Shown piece after piece: positions 22,310 through 35,306 of a stretch of 64,000 nt of DNA. The position numbers were made by a program, and so were the translations under genes. Source of the DNA: Hansfordia pulvinata (lineage: Eukaryota > Ascomycota > Sordariomycetes > Xylariales); NCBI GenBank assembly GCA_006538405.1, contig BJKQ01000009.1, forward strand, positions 1,994,001 to 2,058,000, given 5' to 3'. The first letter of the stretch is position 1, and every line of letters begins with the position of its first letter. The notes under the pieces were generated by a model, which saw nothing but the letters and a program-made list of their open reading frames with translations, did no database searches and was not told the origin of the DNA.

Positions 22310-24870
22310 GAAGCTATTCACAACCACCACACAACTCCGTGGCCGTGTTCGGGTACTCGAGTCGTAGCCACACAGGCCGTTGCTGGCTCTCACCTCCTTC
22401 CTCTCCCCATCCATATTCATACTCAGCCTCTCCATCATCGCGTCGGCACCCACGTCGACCCCCTTCCTCCCACGGCTCCGTCGAGTCCGGCATCATCGAC
22501 GTGATGCCCTTGCCACCTGTGGAGTCGAGGAGTCGGGGCGCCCTTAGTTGTCAGCCATCTGCGGCATGGTATTACCCCGAGGGGGGAGAGAGAGAGAGAG
22601 CAAGGGCGGAGAGAAATTCGCCATTGTTGGCGTTTTGGCCACGGCCGGCGATCCAAAAGGCGATCTGGCCGTCGATAAAAACCCGCGTCACCACCGTCAG
22701 ATCGGACAGATGGGACCCGCCCCGCTTCCGGGCGGTTCGTCATCAGCACGTCGCCCGGCTGGATCCTGCCAAGCCATTGCCGGTGCTGCGCTTGGATCGC
22801 CATCTGCGTACTTCCTAGGTGGCCAGATCAGGCAAGTTTTGTGTTAGCGAAGGCAGCAGTGGTACTGTGGATTTCTCGATTAGCGCCCGTCCCGCAAGTG
22901 CACACGAGTAGAAGTGCGGTGTCCGTCCGAGAGGTGCACATACCATAGGCATGTGAGGGGCGTTCGCCACGAGTCGGCCCTCGGGGCGAGAAGAGCGCAC
23001 ACGCAAAGTCGAGCATCTTGGACGTCCGCCGCAGCGTGTTGCTGCTCTGCTCGGCGATGGACATGAAGCGGTGAGCGAACACGGACAGCTGGATTCCGGC
23101 TGAGCGACTCCTCGGGATCTATGCTGCCCCCGGAGGCCCCTTGGCTGAGGAGATCGATGCGCAGCCTCCTCTTCTTCAGGTGGGCGAGTCTCTCCCTGAT
23201 GCGCGGCAGCTGGTTCACGTCGAAATTCCCGGCGAAGGGCTCCGGGGTGCTGGACTGCAGCTGCGCCTGCGAGACGGCGTAGGCGGACAGCAGCGAGGAC
23301 CACTTGTGCACCAGGATCAGCTCGATTCCCAGCTTGCTGGCGATGAAGCATGCATGCTCTGTCGAGGTTCGGTTTAAAAAGGGAGGAAACAAGAAGAAAA
23401 CAGGCGAGGTGGCACTCGCGGCCGCCCGCTCCTCCAAAGCTGACCAGGTTGCGCGTTTCCGAACCGAACCCTTTAGCCTCTGTATGTATGAGTCCATCAG
23501 CAGTGTTCAGCACACACACAGGTAGGTGAGGGAGTCGGCGTATCTGTGTTGTTGCGGATCGGGCGGCTTGTTGTCTCGTTGGCCGCATCCATAAACTCGC
23601 TCGCGACCTTCTCGGGCGAGAGGCTTTGGCTCGCCTGCGCGTTGAAGCATCGGGTGATGCCGGCCAACTTCCTGCTCTACACCTCGACGTCGAGGGCCTT
23701 GTTCGAGCCGGGGCCGAGTACGGACGGGAACGAGGCCGGGTCGGGCCCCGATGAGCGGGACCCCGCCGGCGCCGCCCCGGCCGAACCCCGCCGGCCCGCT
23801 GAGCAGCGCCTCGCTGCCCCAGAACTTCCGCGAGCCTTTCAGCCCGCCGTCAAGCACATAAAATCCATCCTCAGGGGCTCCCTGTTGAATCGGAACTCGA
23901 ACTCCTCGACATACCGCCTGATAACTGCCGGCAGGTAAGCCTCCAAGCTGGCGGACACGCTCCTCCCGACGGGAATTGATGGACCGGCGGGTTTTGCGCG
24001 TCGAGGTCGTGACGTGCGCTAACCCCAGGTCCATGGCGATCTCAGCGACCTCGTCCTCGTGGTTGGAGACAGGTACGAGTGCATGCACGCGATGACAAGA
24101 GACGCATAGCCCCTGGTCTCGCAGGCTCTGCGGCTTCGCCCGAATTTCGGCCACGTCGATGGGCTTCCCGGCCCGGATGATCCCCCCCGCTGCCGGTCCG
24201 CGTCCAGAGAGCAGGGTCGGCGAGCGCGGCCTGCTTGCCCATGGGCTAGGGGTTGAGGTTTACAGTCTTCGGGTGTGACCCTCTCGTCGAGCTCGACTAC
24301 TGTGTCGTAGGGCGCTTTGGCCTTTCCGATCTTAAGCGAGGACAACTTGCGCCGGATTCGACCGCCAACAACACAGACATCCTTGAAGCCTTCCAGCATG
24401 TCAGTGCAAGAGCCCCGGTGGATAGAAAGCCGTGGGCGATGCGGTCAAGTCAAGTACCTTTCGTAGTTATGAACGCCAACCACCCCCCTTTTGTGCTCCA
24501 GGGGGGCCCTCGTAACCGCTGTCGTGCCGATTCGGCAGGATCCTGCCAGCCGCGCGCAAGGTGAGCAAAGAGTGTGCGTGAATATTCTGGCCTTAGGCCA
24601 CTTACGAATATGTGATGCTTCGAGCTTAGCATCCTTTGCAATGGAACGCCCCTCTGCGTACTCCAGGGCTCGATGCACCACCTCGCTCGGGGCATCTGCA
24701 TGGTTCTTCTAGTCGACCGAGAGCAGCTTAATGATCAGATCCCGCCAGTCGTCGACTTTGGCAATGACGTCGCAGAACGTGCCTCCACGGTCAATGGCGG
24801 TGGAGATACCGGGCCCGCCGTCGGGCCGGCCGACGAGGGCGCCGCTGGTGCTCAAAACGGACATCTTGGG
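22310..24870 (-). pseudogene. Degenerate 5-oxoprolinase/hydantoinase (HyuA-HyuB fusion) relic
   Basis: An intact enzyme hydrolyses 5-oxoproline (or a hydantoin) with ATP; fungal forms are about 1,300 aa fusions of HyuA and HyuB. On the minus strand the blocks run in family order but in shifting frames: STAIDRGGTFCDVIAK (~24800), HRALEYAEGRSIAKDA, RIGTTAVTRAPLEHK (~24530), GFKDVCVVGGRIRRKL (~24390), YASLVIACMHSYL (~24100), NHEDEVAEIAMDLGLAHVTT, ALLSGPAGF (~23820), LVSFGGAGG (~23440), CFIASKLGIELILVHKWSSL (~23330), [19 protein letters not shown] (~23060), GDVLMTNRPEAG (~22740) and MMPDSTEPWEEGG (~22490). Frame changes go in both directions, roughly 200 residues of HyuA and the last ~400 of HyuB are missing, and family-invariant residues are lost. 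It is a true pseudogene. Confidence 0.82.
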
Positions 24871-25858
24871 CGCGCGACCTCCGCTGATCGCAAGCCTGGC
24901 GGGTCTCGTCTCTCGCAGCCAAGCTATCACGACGCGGGAAGGCCACCGTCGCGGGGCAGACAGCCGGCAGGCAATGCAATCCCACGATCGGCACTCCGCG
25001 ATAGCTGCCGGCACACGAGTATCAAACTCGCGGAACCCGCCGCACAAGGGTGCCGGGACTGTGGGGACTTGATTCGGGAGCCGTGTGGCGTGCTGCCTCT
25101 TGTACGGATAGGGCACATCGCGCGCGCGAGCCCGACATTGCCTCAACCAGTCATAGCTACGCTATCTTCGGTATCCTCTGGGGAGCGTCGCCGCTCCGCG
25201 ACGGTCGGTAACGGGGTGATAGCCCCGGTAAGGCGGATAACGTGATTCGGCCGACGATGGCATTCCTCCGATCATGCCCGGCATGGAAGGCGGCCCAGTA
25301 GTACCCTAGAGAACACCCCGATCAGGGTTTTCTATTAGAGACAACAAACCTATGATCATCGATGCGCGGACCTAAGCAACTCTCACGAGTGCACCTGTTC
25401 GGTTTCACAATCTTCAACCTCTTCCCGGAAGCCATTTGGCACGTGTACCAAGCGGAATCACAGATCTTGAAGGTTGTTTGGCTCGTATCTTCGCGTCGGC
25501 CGGTGTCCACTTCCTATTCACATGAACGGCTCGGAGTGATCCATGGGGGCCTTTCCAGGAAATTCTGTGAGAAACATGCACAGGCGTGACTCAGTCTCTA
25601 GTACGAGGTCACTATCAGACACGTGCAAGGCTGATTTATGGGTATCATTCTTTGCCACCTTTATGTGTTTTCTATCATTGCCAGAAAACATCTGGGATGT
25701 CAGCATGACTCCCGAGGAAAGTGAGGCGCTCCTGCTATGCAAATCACCTTCCGCATATAAAAGGCCACGATCACAACACATCTCCCCCTCCAACTTTTGA
25801 AACCCAAGTCCGCACCCGAACCCCGTCCGCACGTCTTCGCGCCAGAGTGTGCACTACT
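24871..25858. other. Intergenic stretch upstream of the oxoprolinase relic and downstream of DUG2
   Basis: About 1 kb between two same-strand loci. No gene seen. It would include any surviving promoter of the relic and the DUG2 3' UTR. Confidence 0.5.
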
Positions 25859-28595
25859 TTACAGCTTCTTGAACACGTGGCGGAAGATCTGCCTGCTCTT
25901 GGTGAGGTTCTCTACCCGCAGGCGCTCGTTGTCCAAATGTGCCGAATCCGATGCCTGGCCGCAGGGCAAGTGGGCCGCGGGAGCATCGAATTCCTTTTCG
26001 AGAAATCGAATGGCCGGAATTGAACCGCCCTCGCGGATGTACAATGGCCGGCAGGGCTTGATTGGTTTTCTCCGCTGCGTCGATGTCTCATCGCCGCTCG
26101 TCTTTTCGTCGTCGCTGGAGGGCTTAGCAAACAGAGGGGCCCAGGCCTCCAGAAGAGCCTCCTCCAGCGTACGGAAGATGTAGTTATCCGGGTCACCGAG
26201 CCACGGCTCAGCCTGGTTGTGGATCTCCAGCGTGATGCTGTTATCCGAGCCAAGTTGTTCGAACTCTGACATGATGAAGCTGCGCAGAGATTTGGCAATA
26301 TCGTCGAGCTCTTGGCCCGGAACCAGGCGAATGCTGATGTTGGCGCTTGCGTGGCTGCTGATGAGACTGCCCTCTGATCCAGATACCTGCACGTTGTGGT
26401 GGGAGAGGTTGGGCTCCCTCCACCGTGCCATCAGACTTGCCTTGAGTGACTCGGGTGAAACCTTGGCGCTGGTCTGCTTCGCGAGTACCGAGATAATATC
26501 GCCGTACCGCGCATCCTCGTCTTCCTTGAGCGGAGGCACTCCATCGTAGAAACCAGGAATGGTGACGCGGTTCTTGGGGCCCTTGAGCCTAGTCAGAACG
26601 GCCATGAGATCTGACACCGGCTCATTGACCATGTGAGATCCGTCGACGCCGGAATGCAGATCGGGACTCATCGACTCGACGCATACGGTGGCATGCATCA
26701 CGCCGCGCAGCCCGTACGTTAGGCAGGGGGTGTCGTCGTTGATCCAGTAGCTGTTTGCGAGCAGGATATAATCAATGCGCCCGATGTACTCCTTGTACTT
26801 GCGTACCGTCTCCTGGAAACCGTTGGAACCGGATTCTTCCTGTCCCTCAATGAGGAAAACGATGTCTGAGTCCAGTGACTTGGCTTGCTTGAGATCTGTG
26901 ACGGCGTATAGAGCCGCAAGTATAGGCCCTTTGTTGTCGCTGACCCCTCGGCCATAGAGATAGCCATTGCTGCCGTACATTTGGAAAGGGTCTTCATGCC
27001 ATTTTCCGCCCTTCATGTCGGCGGGGACAACATCGTAGTGGCCATAAAACAATATGCGCTTGCGATCCTGTGCGGGCTGGCCTTTGCCGCTGAACTTCGC
27101 ATAGACCACGGGATTGTGATTGCTCCTTTCGTCGTGCAGCATGTCGACATCTGCGCCCAACTTCTTGAATAAGGTACAGAGAAAGGAGGCGCCGCGTCGA
27201 CAGTCCTCGGCGTATTGAGGCAGGGAGGACACCGTTTTGTATGACACGAACTCGCGAAGTGACGTGATGAGCATGTCTTCGTGTTCTGACTGGTTCGGCT
27301 GCTTCTTGCTGTCAGTGTCGGAGGGGAGAAGCCAGACGTTGACCGTGTCGTCACTGGCACCAGTAATGTACAGAGAGTCGCCATTGTATTTGGTCAGCGC
27401 CGAGGCAAGAACCTTTCCCTTGTGGGCGTGCCATTGCGTTAGGCATTGATACTTTTGGCTGACCGTGGGTGACAGCTCTGTTTGGTGTTCTCCGTAGTGG
27501 GCGGTGCTGTGTTTCTGCGGTACGGGTCAATAATGCGCTTGGCACGCTGAATGGCAAGGCGGTACTCACGCTGGCCGTTCCGTTAGAACCGGCGCTCCAC
27601 AGATAGCCCCATCCCATCTGAAGGGCCCATACGTCGCCGCGGTGTGCCTTGATGGAACGCAATTTCTGCTTGGTGTCGAGGTCCCACAGCTCGACAATGC
27701 CGTCCAGCTTTCCAGCATAGAGGAACGAGCCATCAATGGAGAGAGAGAGGACCGACTGCGCATCGTCTTCGCCCAGAGTCATGACCTCGTCTAGCCCTGT
27801 CTCGATGCCGTCAGGGCCGACCTCGCGACCTCCCAGCCTCCAGCCCTTGATGGTGCCGTCGCCACCACCGGAGATGAGCATATCGTCATCGTCACTAGAG
27901 GCCACGAGCATGCAGTAGACAAAGCCGAAGTGAGCGTACATGCGGGTGGCGCGGCGATCGGTCTCAAGAACGGTTCGGGAGCGAGGGATCAGATCATGAC
28001 GGCCGCTATTGTGGCGCGGAGTTGAAGAGCCGCCGGGGGCACGTGAATCGAAGAATCGGTGGTTACGGCGGTCTGGGTGGTTGGCCGATTCGTGAGAGAC
28101 GCGACAGTCGGGATCGGCAAGGCCGACCCATTGGATCGAGGTGTTCTGGGCGCCGTAATAGACGGTCTCGTGTTTGGGAGAGTAGGCGACGGAGAAGATG
28201 TCGCCGAAGCTGTCGCTGGTGGAGTAGATCTCGAAGAGGCGTTCCATAGAGTCGGGGCACCAAATGTTGACGATGGGGTCGCTAGCGGCGGAAGAAATGA
28301 GCATCCGGCCACAGTCGGTCAGGCAAAGGCACATGACGCTGCGGTTGTGCGCCTGGATACAATGGGTCTGGCGGAAAGTCGCCAGGGACCAGACAATGAT
28401 CTCGCCATTCTGAGTGCCGACAAAGATGCTGTCTTTGGAGACGGCGAGAGCCAGGATGGACGTATCATGCTGGAGGGTGTGGTGGAGGGCAGGCGTCGTG
28501 TGGGGAGCCGTCTCGCGGATGGGGGAGGCGACCTGAAAGCCACCGTTGGCGCCGCCTGCGTTGGCGTTGGCGTTGACGCTGAGAGGGGTGGCCAT
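25859..28595 (-). CDS. DUG2: Dug2-type glutathione degradosome subunit (WD40 + M20 peptidase)
   Basis: With Dug3 (and Dug1 downstream) this cytosolic protein hydrolyses glutathione independently of gamma-glutamyl transpeptidase. Two exons, 28595-27570 and 27514-25859 (intron GTGAGT...GCAG, phase 0), give 893 aa; yeast Dug2 is 878 aa. Residues ~40-400 form WD40 repeats (DTSILALAVSKDSIFVGTQN; DGIVELWDL; ASDDTVNVWLLP). Residues ~430-890 are an M20 metallopeptidase with metal ligands in ILFYGHYDVVPAD, YGRGVSDNKGP, the catalytic pair in IEGQEESGS, and a late His in CGQASDSAHLDNERL. No targeting signal. The frame is intact throughout. The neighbouring 5-oxoprolinase relic belongs to the same glutathione/gamma-glutamyl chemistry. 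Confidence 0.94.
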
Positions 28596-31500
28596 GCTGG
28601 CCGTCGCCGAGGAGGATGTGTCTGCGGAGGGTCCTGCGGAGGTGATATACTCGGTGGTGTTGTTGGGCGAAGCCGTGGTCTTTTGTTCTTATACCCAATG
28701 TTAGCCGGAGGGGCTGCGTCAAGGTGTGGCGGGGTTTCCGCTGATGCGTGGGTAGGTTGAGCCTTGCAGGCGCGTTGTGCGCAGAGCTAGGTGTAGCCAG
28801 ATTAACCTCAGGGGCATGGGAGATTGGTCGAGGCTCCAGCAAGGGGAACAGAACCAAGAAAAGATGGGGAGAGCGACGACAAGGCTGCAGGGTCACGATG
28901 CGACTATGTGACGATCTGAGCGGCGGCGCGTTCAATGCGTGCTAGGCAGCGTGGGATGGCGGCATGTTTCAGCCAGGTGCCAAAGGACAGACTTGCTCGC
29001 CACCCAAGTTGCACCAGTCGCCGAACGAATGACGGCACTCGCCACTGGGGGGGTCTTAGGGGATGTCCCTTCAGTGGCAACGTGGTAGCTGGAGGCCGCG
29101 ACCGGAGGGGCTCAGTGGGCGTTGAGGGGTGTCGAGGTGCTGAAAGCCCTCGACTCCAGGGCTCTGGGGCGGTTTCACCATTCCTACCAGCGGAGGCCAG
29201 GCCCGAAGTCGGGACACCGAGAGCCAAGAAGTGTCACCGCCGCGCTGCATTAGGCCAGGCCCACTTGACAGTGCCAGCCTCTCCGCCTTGCGCCCTTTGC
29301 CCGCTTCCGTCCGCCCTCCACGACTCTCCCCCGGCTATCCCCCAGCCCGGCTGCTCAATTGAGCATCGACGACGGGGCCGTGGCAATCATCCGGCCGGAG
29401 CCGTCACGACGTCTCGCCCCAAAGGGGACTGGCTGCCGCCGCTTGCCGGCAATGCGCTTGTCTGCCCCGGACACGAGTGGATTGCGACGGCTTGTCTGCA
29501 GGCCACCAGAGGACTCCGCATGCCACCAGATGCCATGCGGACAGACCCTCGCCGAGAGGAGCATTGCGTTCGGCGAGACGGGCAACTCCCAGGTGGACGG
29601 GTTGGACGGCCAGTCGGCTGTGCGCTTGCAGCGTCGGCATGCGGCAGAACGATGGGGCCAAGCATTGGCAAGCAAAAAGGGAACGGGCTGGAGGGACAGA
29701 CACACACAGAAAAAAACTCACGGTCAACTTGGTTCGGCTGCTCATCCTCGTATATGCCTATCGCCTGCGATAGCTGTTTCTTCCTCATCCGATGGCACCC
29801 AGGGCACCCGGCGCCGCTGCGTACGAGGGGCATTTCGTGGACCGCCATGTCGAGGCACCAGAAAAATCGCAAGAGCTTCTTCTCTCCGGCGGCAATGCGG
29901 GCGTTTGGTCGATTTCGATCAGAGCAGATGCTGGCGCAGCACGTTGTGGTATGGCACAACTCGGTGTTCCCAAGTCGCAAGCCAGATCCGCCGGCAATTG
30001 ACGTTTGTATGGGCTGCAGCAACTTTCGATTGGGGGTTTCTGGTGACTGGGCAAAGAGGCGATAGTGGGCGTGGCACGCTTTCTATAGGGAGAAAGAGAG
30101 AGACGGAACACGGCTGCTGGCAGTCAGTCAAAGGAAGAGGCGGGAAGAGAGGGAGCGAGGAACAGGGACGGCCTCTATCCCAGACTCTCCCCACGGACCG
30201 ATCTGCTTCGCGTGGCGACGGCACAGTAATTATAAGGAACCTTCCCCATTGTCGGTCAGGCCCCCTCAAGTGATCGACGAGGAGTGCTCCAGGCCACCGG
30301 GCGCCTCTGACCCTCCCAAGGCCTGCAAGTCCGCGCCCTCGTGCCCTCTTCCACCTCTCTTGCAGGTGGTAACATGTGGCGCCCTCACCGCCCACAAAAA
30401 CCGGCTCTGGGCTTGGCGGCGCCGGCGATGCGCAGGTGCCGTGGCAGCGCGACGCAGCACGGGGCGATTCACACTCGTACCCGGCGTGATGCGTGGGTCC
30501 GGATCAGGTGATGAGCGGGCTTATCACCTTACCATTCCCCTGGGCACTCACTCGCGCACTGCGCCTGTGTGCCGACATGGTTCATACCGGCACGATCGGA
30601 GGCTGCCGGCATACCTGAACGGGGCCTGCCTGTGCCCGACCAGTGCCAGCGGGCCCGGCTCGGCCCAGCTGTCCACTGGCCATTGGCCAACCACGAGGTC
30701 CAAAAGCAAGCATGGCAGCTGCGCCGTGAACAGGGCCTGACCAGCTAGCCGGAAAGTCGAAGGGCAGGACGATGACGGGAGGTTTGCGGGGATGGTGTGA
30801 CGGCCGAGGGGGGTGCGCTGGATGCCGCTGGGATCGATGGCGTGCGTGTCCATGGCATGGAAATGTTCGTTCTAGACAGCCCGGCTGCTGCTGGTGAGCC
30901 GGGCTTCGAGACGCAAGGCGGTAGCTAGGGGACGAAGCGAGCGTGGTGAACGTCATGTCGCAATTCAATGTCGGAATGCGCCGAGCTGCGAATAGCTCCC
31001 TTGGGAGCTGCCTGGAAGACCGGGCTGACATTCGCCATGTCGAAGGATGATGACGCGAATGTCGGCCAAGGTCAGCAAGGGGATGCAATGGAGGCCAGGT
31101 GTCGCATCTTGCTATCGCATGTTCGGGTTGTGGCGAGGGGCTGGATAGGCGGTGCCCAGATTAGCAGACGCCCTCCTCTCTTCCCGGCGCCCATTAAAGG
31201 GCCCATCACGCTGGGTCGGATGCCATGCTTGTACATCCATGTAAGTCGCATCTGACTTTTTGGTGTAAGGGTACTGCGTCTCTCACACCCGCGACGCCGA
31301 GTAGCCAAGTTACATGTACCATCCATCGACGTGACATCCAATGCGCCCCCGGGACGCGTAACCGTGATCACCAGCAACGTAAGCGAAGCTGGCATCAATC
31401 TCTATTGGGTTGAGCATAGAAACGGCCCCTGAACAAGCGTGGCCAGAGCGTGATCAGAAAAAATCAACACCTAGGTTCTCGACGAGAAGCAAACTCGTAG

Positions 31501-32375
31501 GCACCTATCAACCTGGTCCCATTTTTGGCTGCGCATGTCGATGCTCGCATGGCCAGATCTGAAATGTAAAGATAAAGTATGTCTCATCGGCCACTTGACT
31601 CCTTCGGTTGCTGTCGAGTCCCGTGCAAAGACACATCAAATAGGGGACAGACCACCCGCGTCTAATCGCATTGCGGCATCGCCGTTTTCCAAGACATATA
31701 CCGTCGGAGGGGCACTTTCAGTGATGATGACAAGTCCTCTCTGCAGTCCTTTCACAGAGCGAGTTGACGAGTCCCTTGTAGAGCCCGTATTGCATGCAGC
31801 GACGCCTGCAGAGCAGCTGATGTATTGCGATCGAATCGCACAAGCAACCTACTATGTGAACCAAGGTGTATCCGTCGCTCCGCCGGGGTCCCAGGACCCG
31901 GCTTGGGAGGACTTCATGTTGGACTGCTCACGGGGACATCGCCGGAGGGGCGCCGGGGGGCCGGCGGCTCGTCGCTGTACATTTGCACGAGTTTGTGGAC
32001 CGGCGCGGGACACGGAGGGACCTGTTCAAATCGCCCCGTCGCAAGAGCACTTCCATGGATGCGGGCGAGGTACCTGGGTACATGTACTCACCTTAAACCC
32101 ACCGCTGTCCCCCTAACCCAAGATGCCCAGGTGGCCCGTGCGTCGATAAATTTCTCTCGCCTTCTGCTGCACGTCCGACTCGGGCGCGCGCGCGTTTCTG
32201 CTCTGCCCGTCGAGAGAGCGAAGCGTCATCACCACCCATTCCACATCTCCGCCATCCATCACCATCGCCGCCTCGCATCCCCAGGATTCCCATCGATTGG
32301 CATCCGCTACGCCCTGCGCTCGACGCCCCGCTTCGAAACTGCGAAAGCTGGGATCTCAGATAAACAGCCCTCATC
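28596..32375. other. Gene-poor interval between DUG2 and TIM17
   Basis: About 3.8 kb containing the divergent promoters of DUG2 and TIM17. Long GC-driven frames (up to ~375 codons around 28935-30065) overlap in several phases and lack domain-like composition, so none is accepted. Confidence 0.5.
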
Positions 32376-32949
32376 ATGGATCACACTCGCGACCCCTGCC
32401 CTTGGGTCATTCTCAATGACTTCGGTGGTGCTTTTGCGATGGGAGTACGTTCAACCACCCGCGCTTTCCATCCAATCTGGCGCTCTTTTCGCAAAGCTGA
32501 CCCCCGCAGGCTATTGGTGGGACGATATGGCACGGCATCAAGGGCTTCCGCAACAGCCCCTACGGCGAGCGCAGAATAGGTGCTGTCACGGCCATCAAGG
32601 CCCGCGCTCCCGTCCTCGGCGGCAACTTTGGTGTTTGGGGTGGTCTCTTCTCTACCTTTGACTGCGCCGTCAAGGGTGTTCGCAAGAAGGAAGACCCCTA
32701 CAACGCCATCATCGCTGGTTTCTTCACCGGTGGCTCCCTCGCCATCCGTGGTGGTTACAAGGCGGCCCGCAACGGTGCCATCGGCTGTGCCGTCCTGCTT
32801 GCCGTTATCGAGGGTGTCGGTATCGGTTTCCAGCGCATGATGGCTGGCTCTACCAAGCTCGAGGTGCGCTGACCGTGATGCCGTTGATGAGTTCTGATGC
32901 TAACTACTTCCAGGCGCCACTGCCCCCGGCCGAGGCTCAGGCGATATAA
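32376..32949 (+). CDS. TIM17: Mitochondrial inner-membrane translocase Tim17
   Basis: Core channel subunit of the TIM23 presequence translocase in the mitochondrial inner membrane. Three exons, 32376-32444, 32510-32863 and 32914-32949, give 152 aa, the usual size. Splice sites are GTACGT...GCAG and GTGCGC...CCAG, the second intron with a clear CTAAC branch point. Motifs: [18 protein letters not shown] at the N-terminus, [53 protein letters not shown] and [11 protein letters not shown]. Together these cover the four membrane segments and the Tim17/22/23 signature. The second exon-intron boundary separates a short acidic tail ([11 protein letters not shown]). No frame damage. Confidence 0.96.
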
Positions 32950-35306
32950 GCTGTTGTCGCTCATTCGGGTCAACCACCGACACTTGACACCACATCAGTC
33001 CTCACGAAGCTTTCCGACAACCCACCCGCCCTACTCCGAGCCTTGAAGCACACGGCCCCTTAGATGTATATAACGAGGCGATATTGGCCATTTGATTTTT
33101 GCGGTTCTCACAATTTTGCATACCTGCTCATGTCGAAATGCATGGCAGGCCCGCTCGGGCAGACAAACTTGGCTGACCCGCATGTACACTATTCTGGCTT
33201 TGGAAGAGAAGCCAGCTGGATACGAAACGGCTCGTGAAAGCCCACCGCGAGCTGCTCGCTCGTCACCAGGTACACAACCCATGTACAACCAGCGATCCTA
33301 GGGTATAGGAATCGAAAACAAAAAGGCAAATGACCGGGCGGAAGTGCCATTGTTGCACGCGGCCTCGGGATTTGCCTGAAGCGAGCGACGACTCACCTCT
33401 TCAAAACAATAGATTAATGAGAGCATTGTTCTGCTCACACGAAACATGGCCTGTCTGAGGATTTGCTTAAGCACGTGTCATGGTGAAGCTATCATGATAA
33501 GACTCTTTATCACTTTTAACTGCCCTATGTGTCGGTCGGAGGATCTTGAGTGCTAATTGTTGCTCGCAGGCGACTCACTACGTATAAAACTGCAGGAGTC
33601 CCTGCCCTTATGAAGGTTAAACAGAAAGGCCCCTCACAAAGATTCCTCACGGACTACCGTAAGTGAAAAGACTGGAAGCAATGTCGTTGCCTCTGGCGCA
33701 ACCATTCAGAAACACGAGATGTGCTCTTTAAGTGTACTCACACTTGAAGGATCGAACTTTACTTATTTAATGTCCTCTTTAAGCTGCGTTTTCGCAGGTC
33801 CCGCCTGTTGCCATGCTGTCTTATCTCGGTGCTTCCCACCAAGAAGGCACCGAACACTCTGTGAGGGGCGCGGCTTCGTTGCAGTGCCGGTTATTGGCAA
33901 GTCACGTCGCGTTCTCCCGTGGATGGAGGGTGGCCGGGATTGCTTGAGCGGAAAGCTACTGAGTGATATGACTTACTACCTTCGGATCTTACATCGGCAC
34001 ACAGGGGTGCGAAGACCTGAGCTTGCGTTCAGTTTTGGAGATAGTCATGGTCTGCGAAAACAACCCTGAATCGCGGGAGGACCCTGAGACCCGACTATTT
34101 CAAAAATCACACCAGGTTGATGGGGAAAACGAAAAACAGAAGCAGCGTCTGTGTACGGACTTGATTGTTCACCTCCGGTCGGCGAATGCGATTACTCGCG
34201 GCGGAGAGATGAAGCGGGCACTTCACACAGTAATCTGCGCTCGACTCTTCCAGAAGGCAAAACGCGGCGCCTTGTAATAAGCAGGCTTGTCGGCGCACGG
34301 AGATCGGGTTGGGGGCTGAATAACCGAATCTCGTTCAGCGCGTCTTTCCCGGGCGCGACACAATAGGACTCAGTCGTCCTCCTGTTTCCTGTGGCTGTGG
34401 ACATAGCAGCCACCACAGCCACCACAACAAAGTATGTAGCTGTAGCCTGCCCTCAGACTCGTTCCATCTCCACACCCAACTCGCGCAGCAAAGGCCAGCT
34501 ACCTAAAGTGATCGATCGGTCCCCAAATCCTCTGCATTGCCGCGCCACCGCGATCGTGTCACACGACAAAAGAGCCGACCACAAAGTCCTGGATGTATAT
34601 GCACCGGGTAAGGTCGCTTTGGTGCATTTTCCAATCTTGCCTCTGTAGAGGCTTACGCCGCGCCACAACCCCTTGTCCCACCAGGGTGCGCTGTGCCGGC
34701 CCTGGTGATGCTATTCGCAGGCTTAGGGCAGCCCGCCTCGCCAGGGTGGGCGAAGAAGTCCGTCAGGGCCGGGGGGGTTGTGTCCCGGATCGGAAGTTGT
34801 CTCTTGATCTTTCGTCAACCGCCAAAGGACTCGTCAGCCTACAGTGTAGAAACCCCCCTGCTGTCTTACGGGTGGCAGGAGATCTAGTAATTGTCGCTTG
34901 CACAACAGCCGTGCCGAGCTTTCTCACCTGGGCCTTATTATCAAACTCTTCTGGAGAGCCGAGCCGAGCCACAGCACACAGAAATCGCTCGTTCGTCGAT
35001 GACCACAGGCATCTTGAGCCAGGGGGGATTACCGCGGTGAGCTCGCCCCCGTTGCAACCACGAGACAGTAAGCAGATCCAATGCAGCAGGTGGAGGGGAA
35101 GCCGGATCTGATGATGATGATGAAGGCACGGAGTCAGCAGAAGAACGGGAACGGGAGTAGGGAGTATATAGATGCTGTGATCCGGGAGGGTACTCGGGTC
35201 AGTTGGCAAGAGAATTCGTCACGAGCCTCAGTGTCCTCAGCGTGCCATTCCCCCTCGATAGACCACAGCACAACACACCAGACACCGCAAACGACCTCCT
35301 GTCGAG
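32950..35306. other. Intergenic stretch, no gene supported
   Basis: About 2.4 kb downstream of TIM17 and upstream of the nuclease gene. Open frames of 60-170 codons occur without recognisable features or consistent splice patterns. Confidence 0.5.

Noticed and set aside
22310..24870. Several separate small minus-strand genes
   Set aside because: The fragments line up collinearly with one HyuA-HyuB type 5-oxoprolinase, so they are pieces of one relic.
28935..30273. Overlapping 300-376-codon frames upstream of DUG2
   Set aside because: Several phases are open at once in GC-rich DNA. Sequence is Arg/Pro/Cys-rich without secondary-structure pattern, splice signals or motifs.
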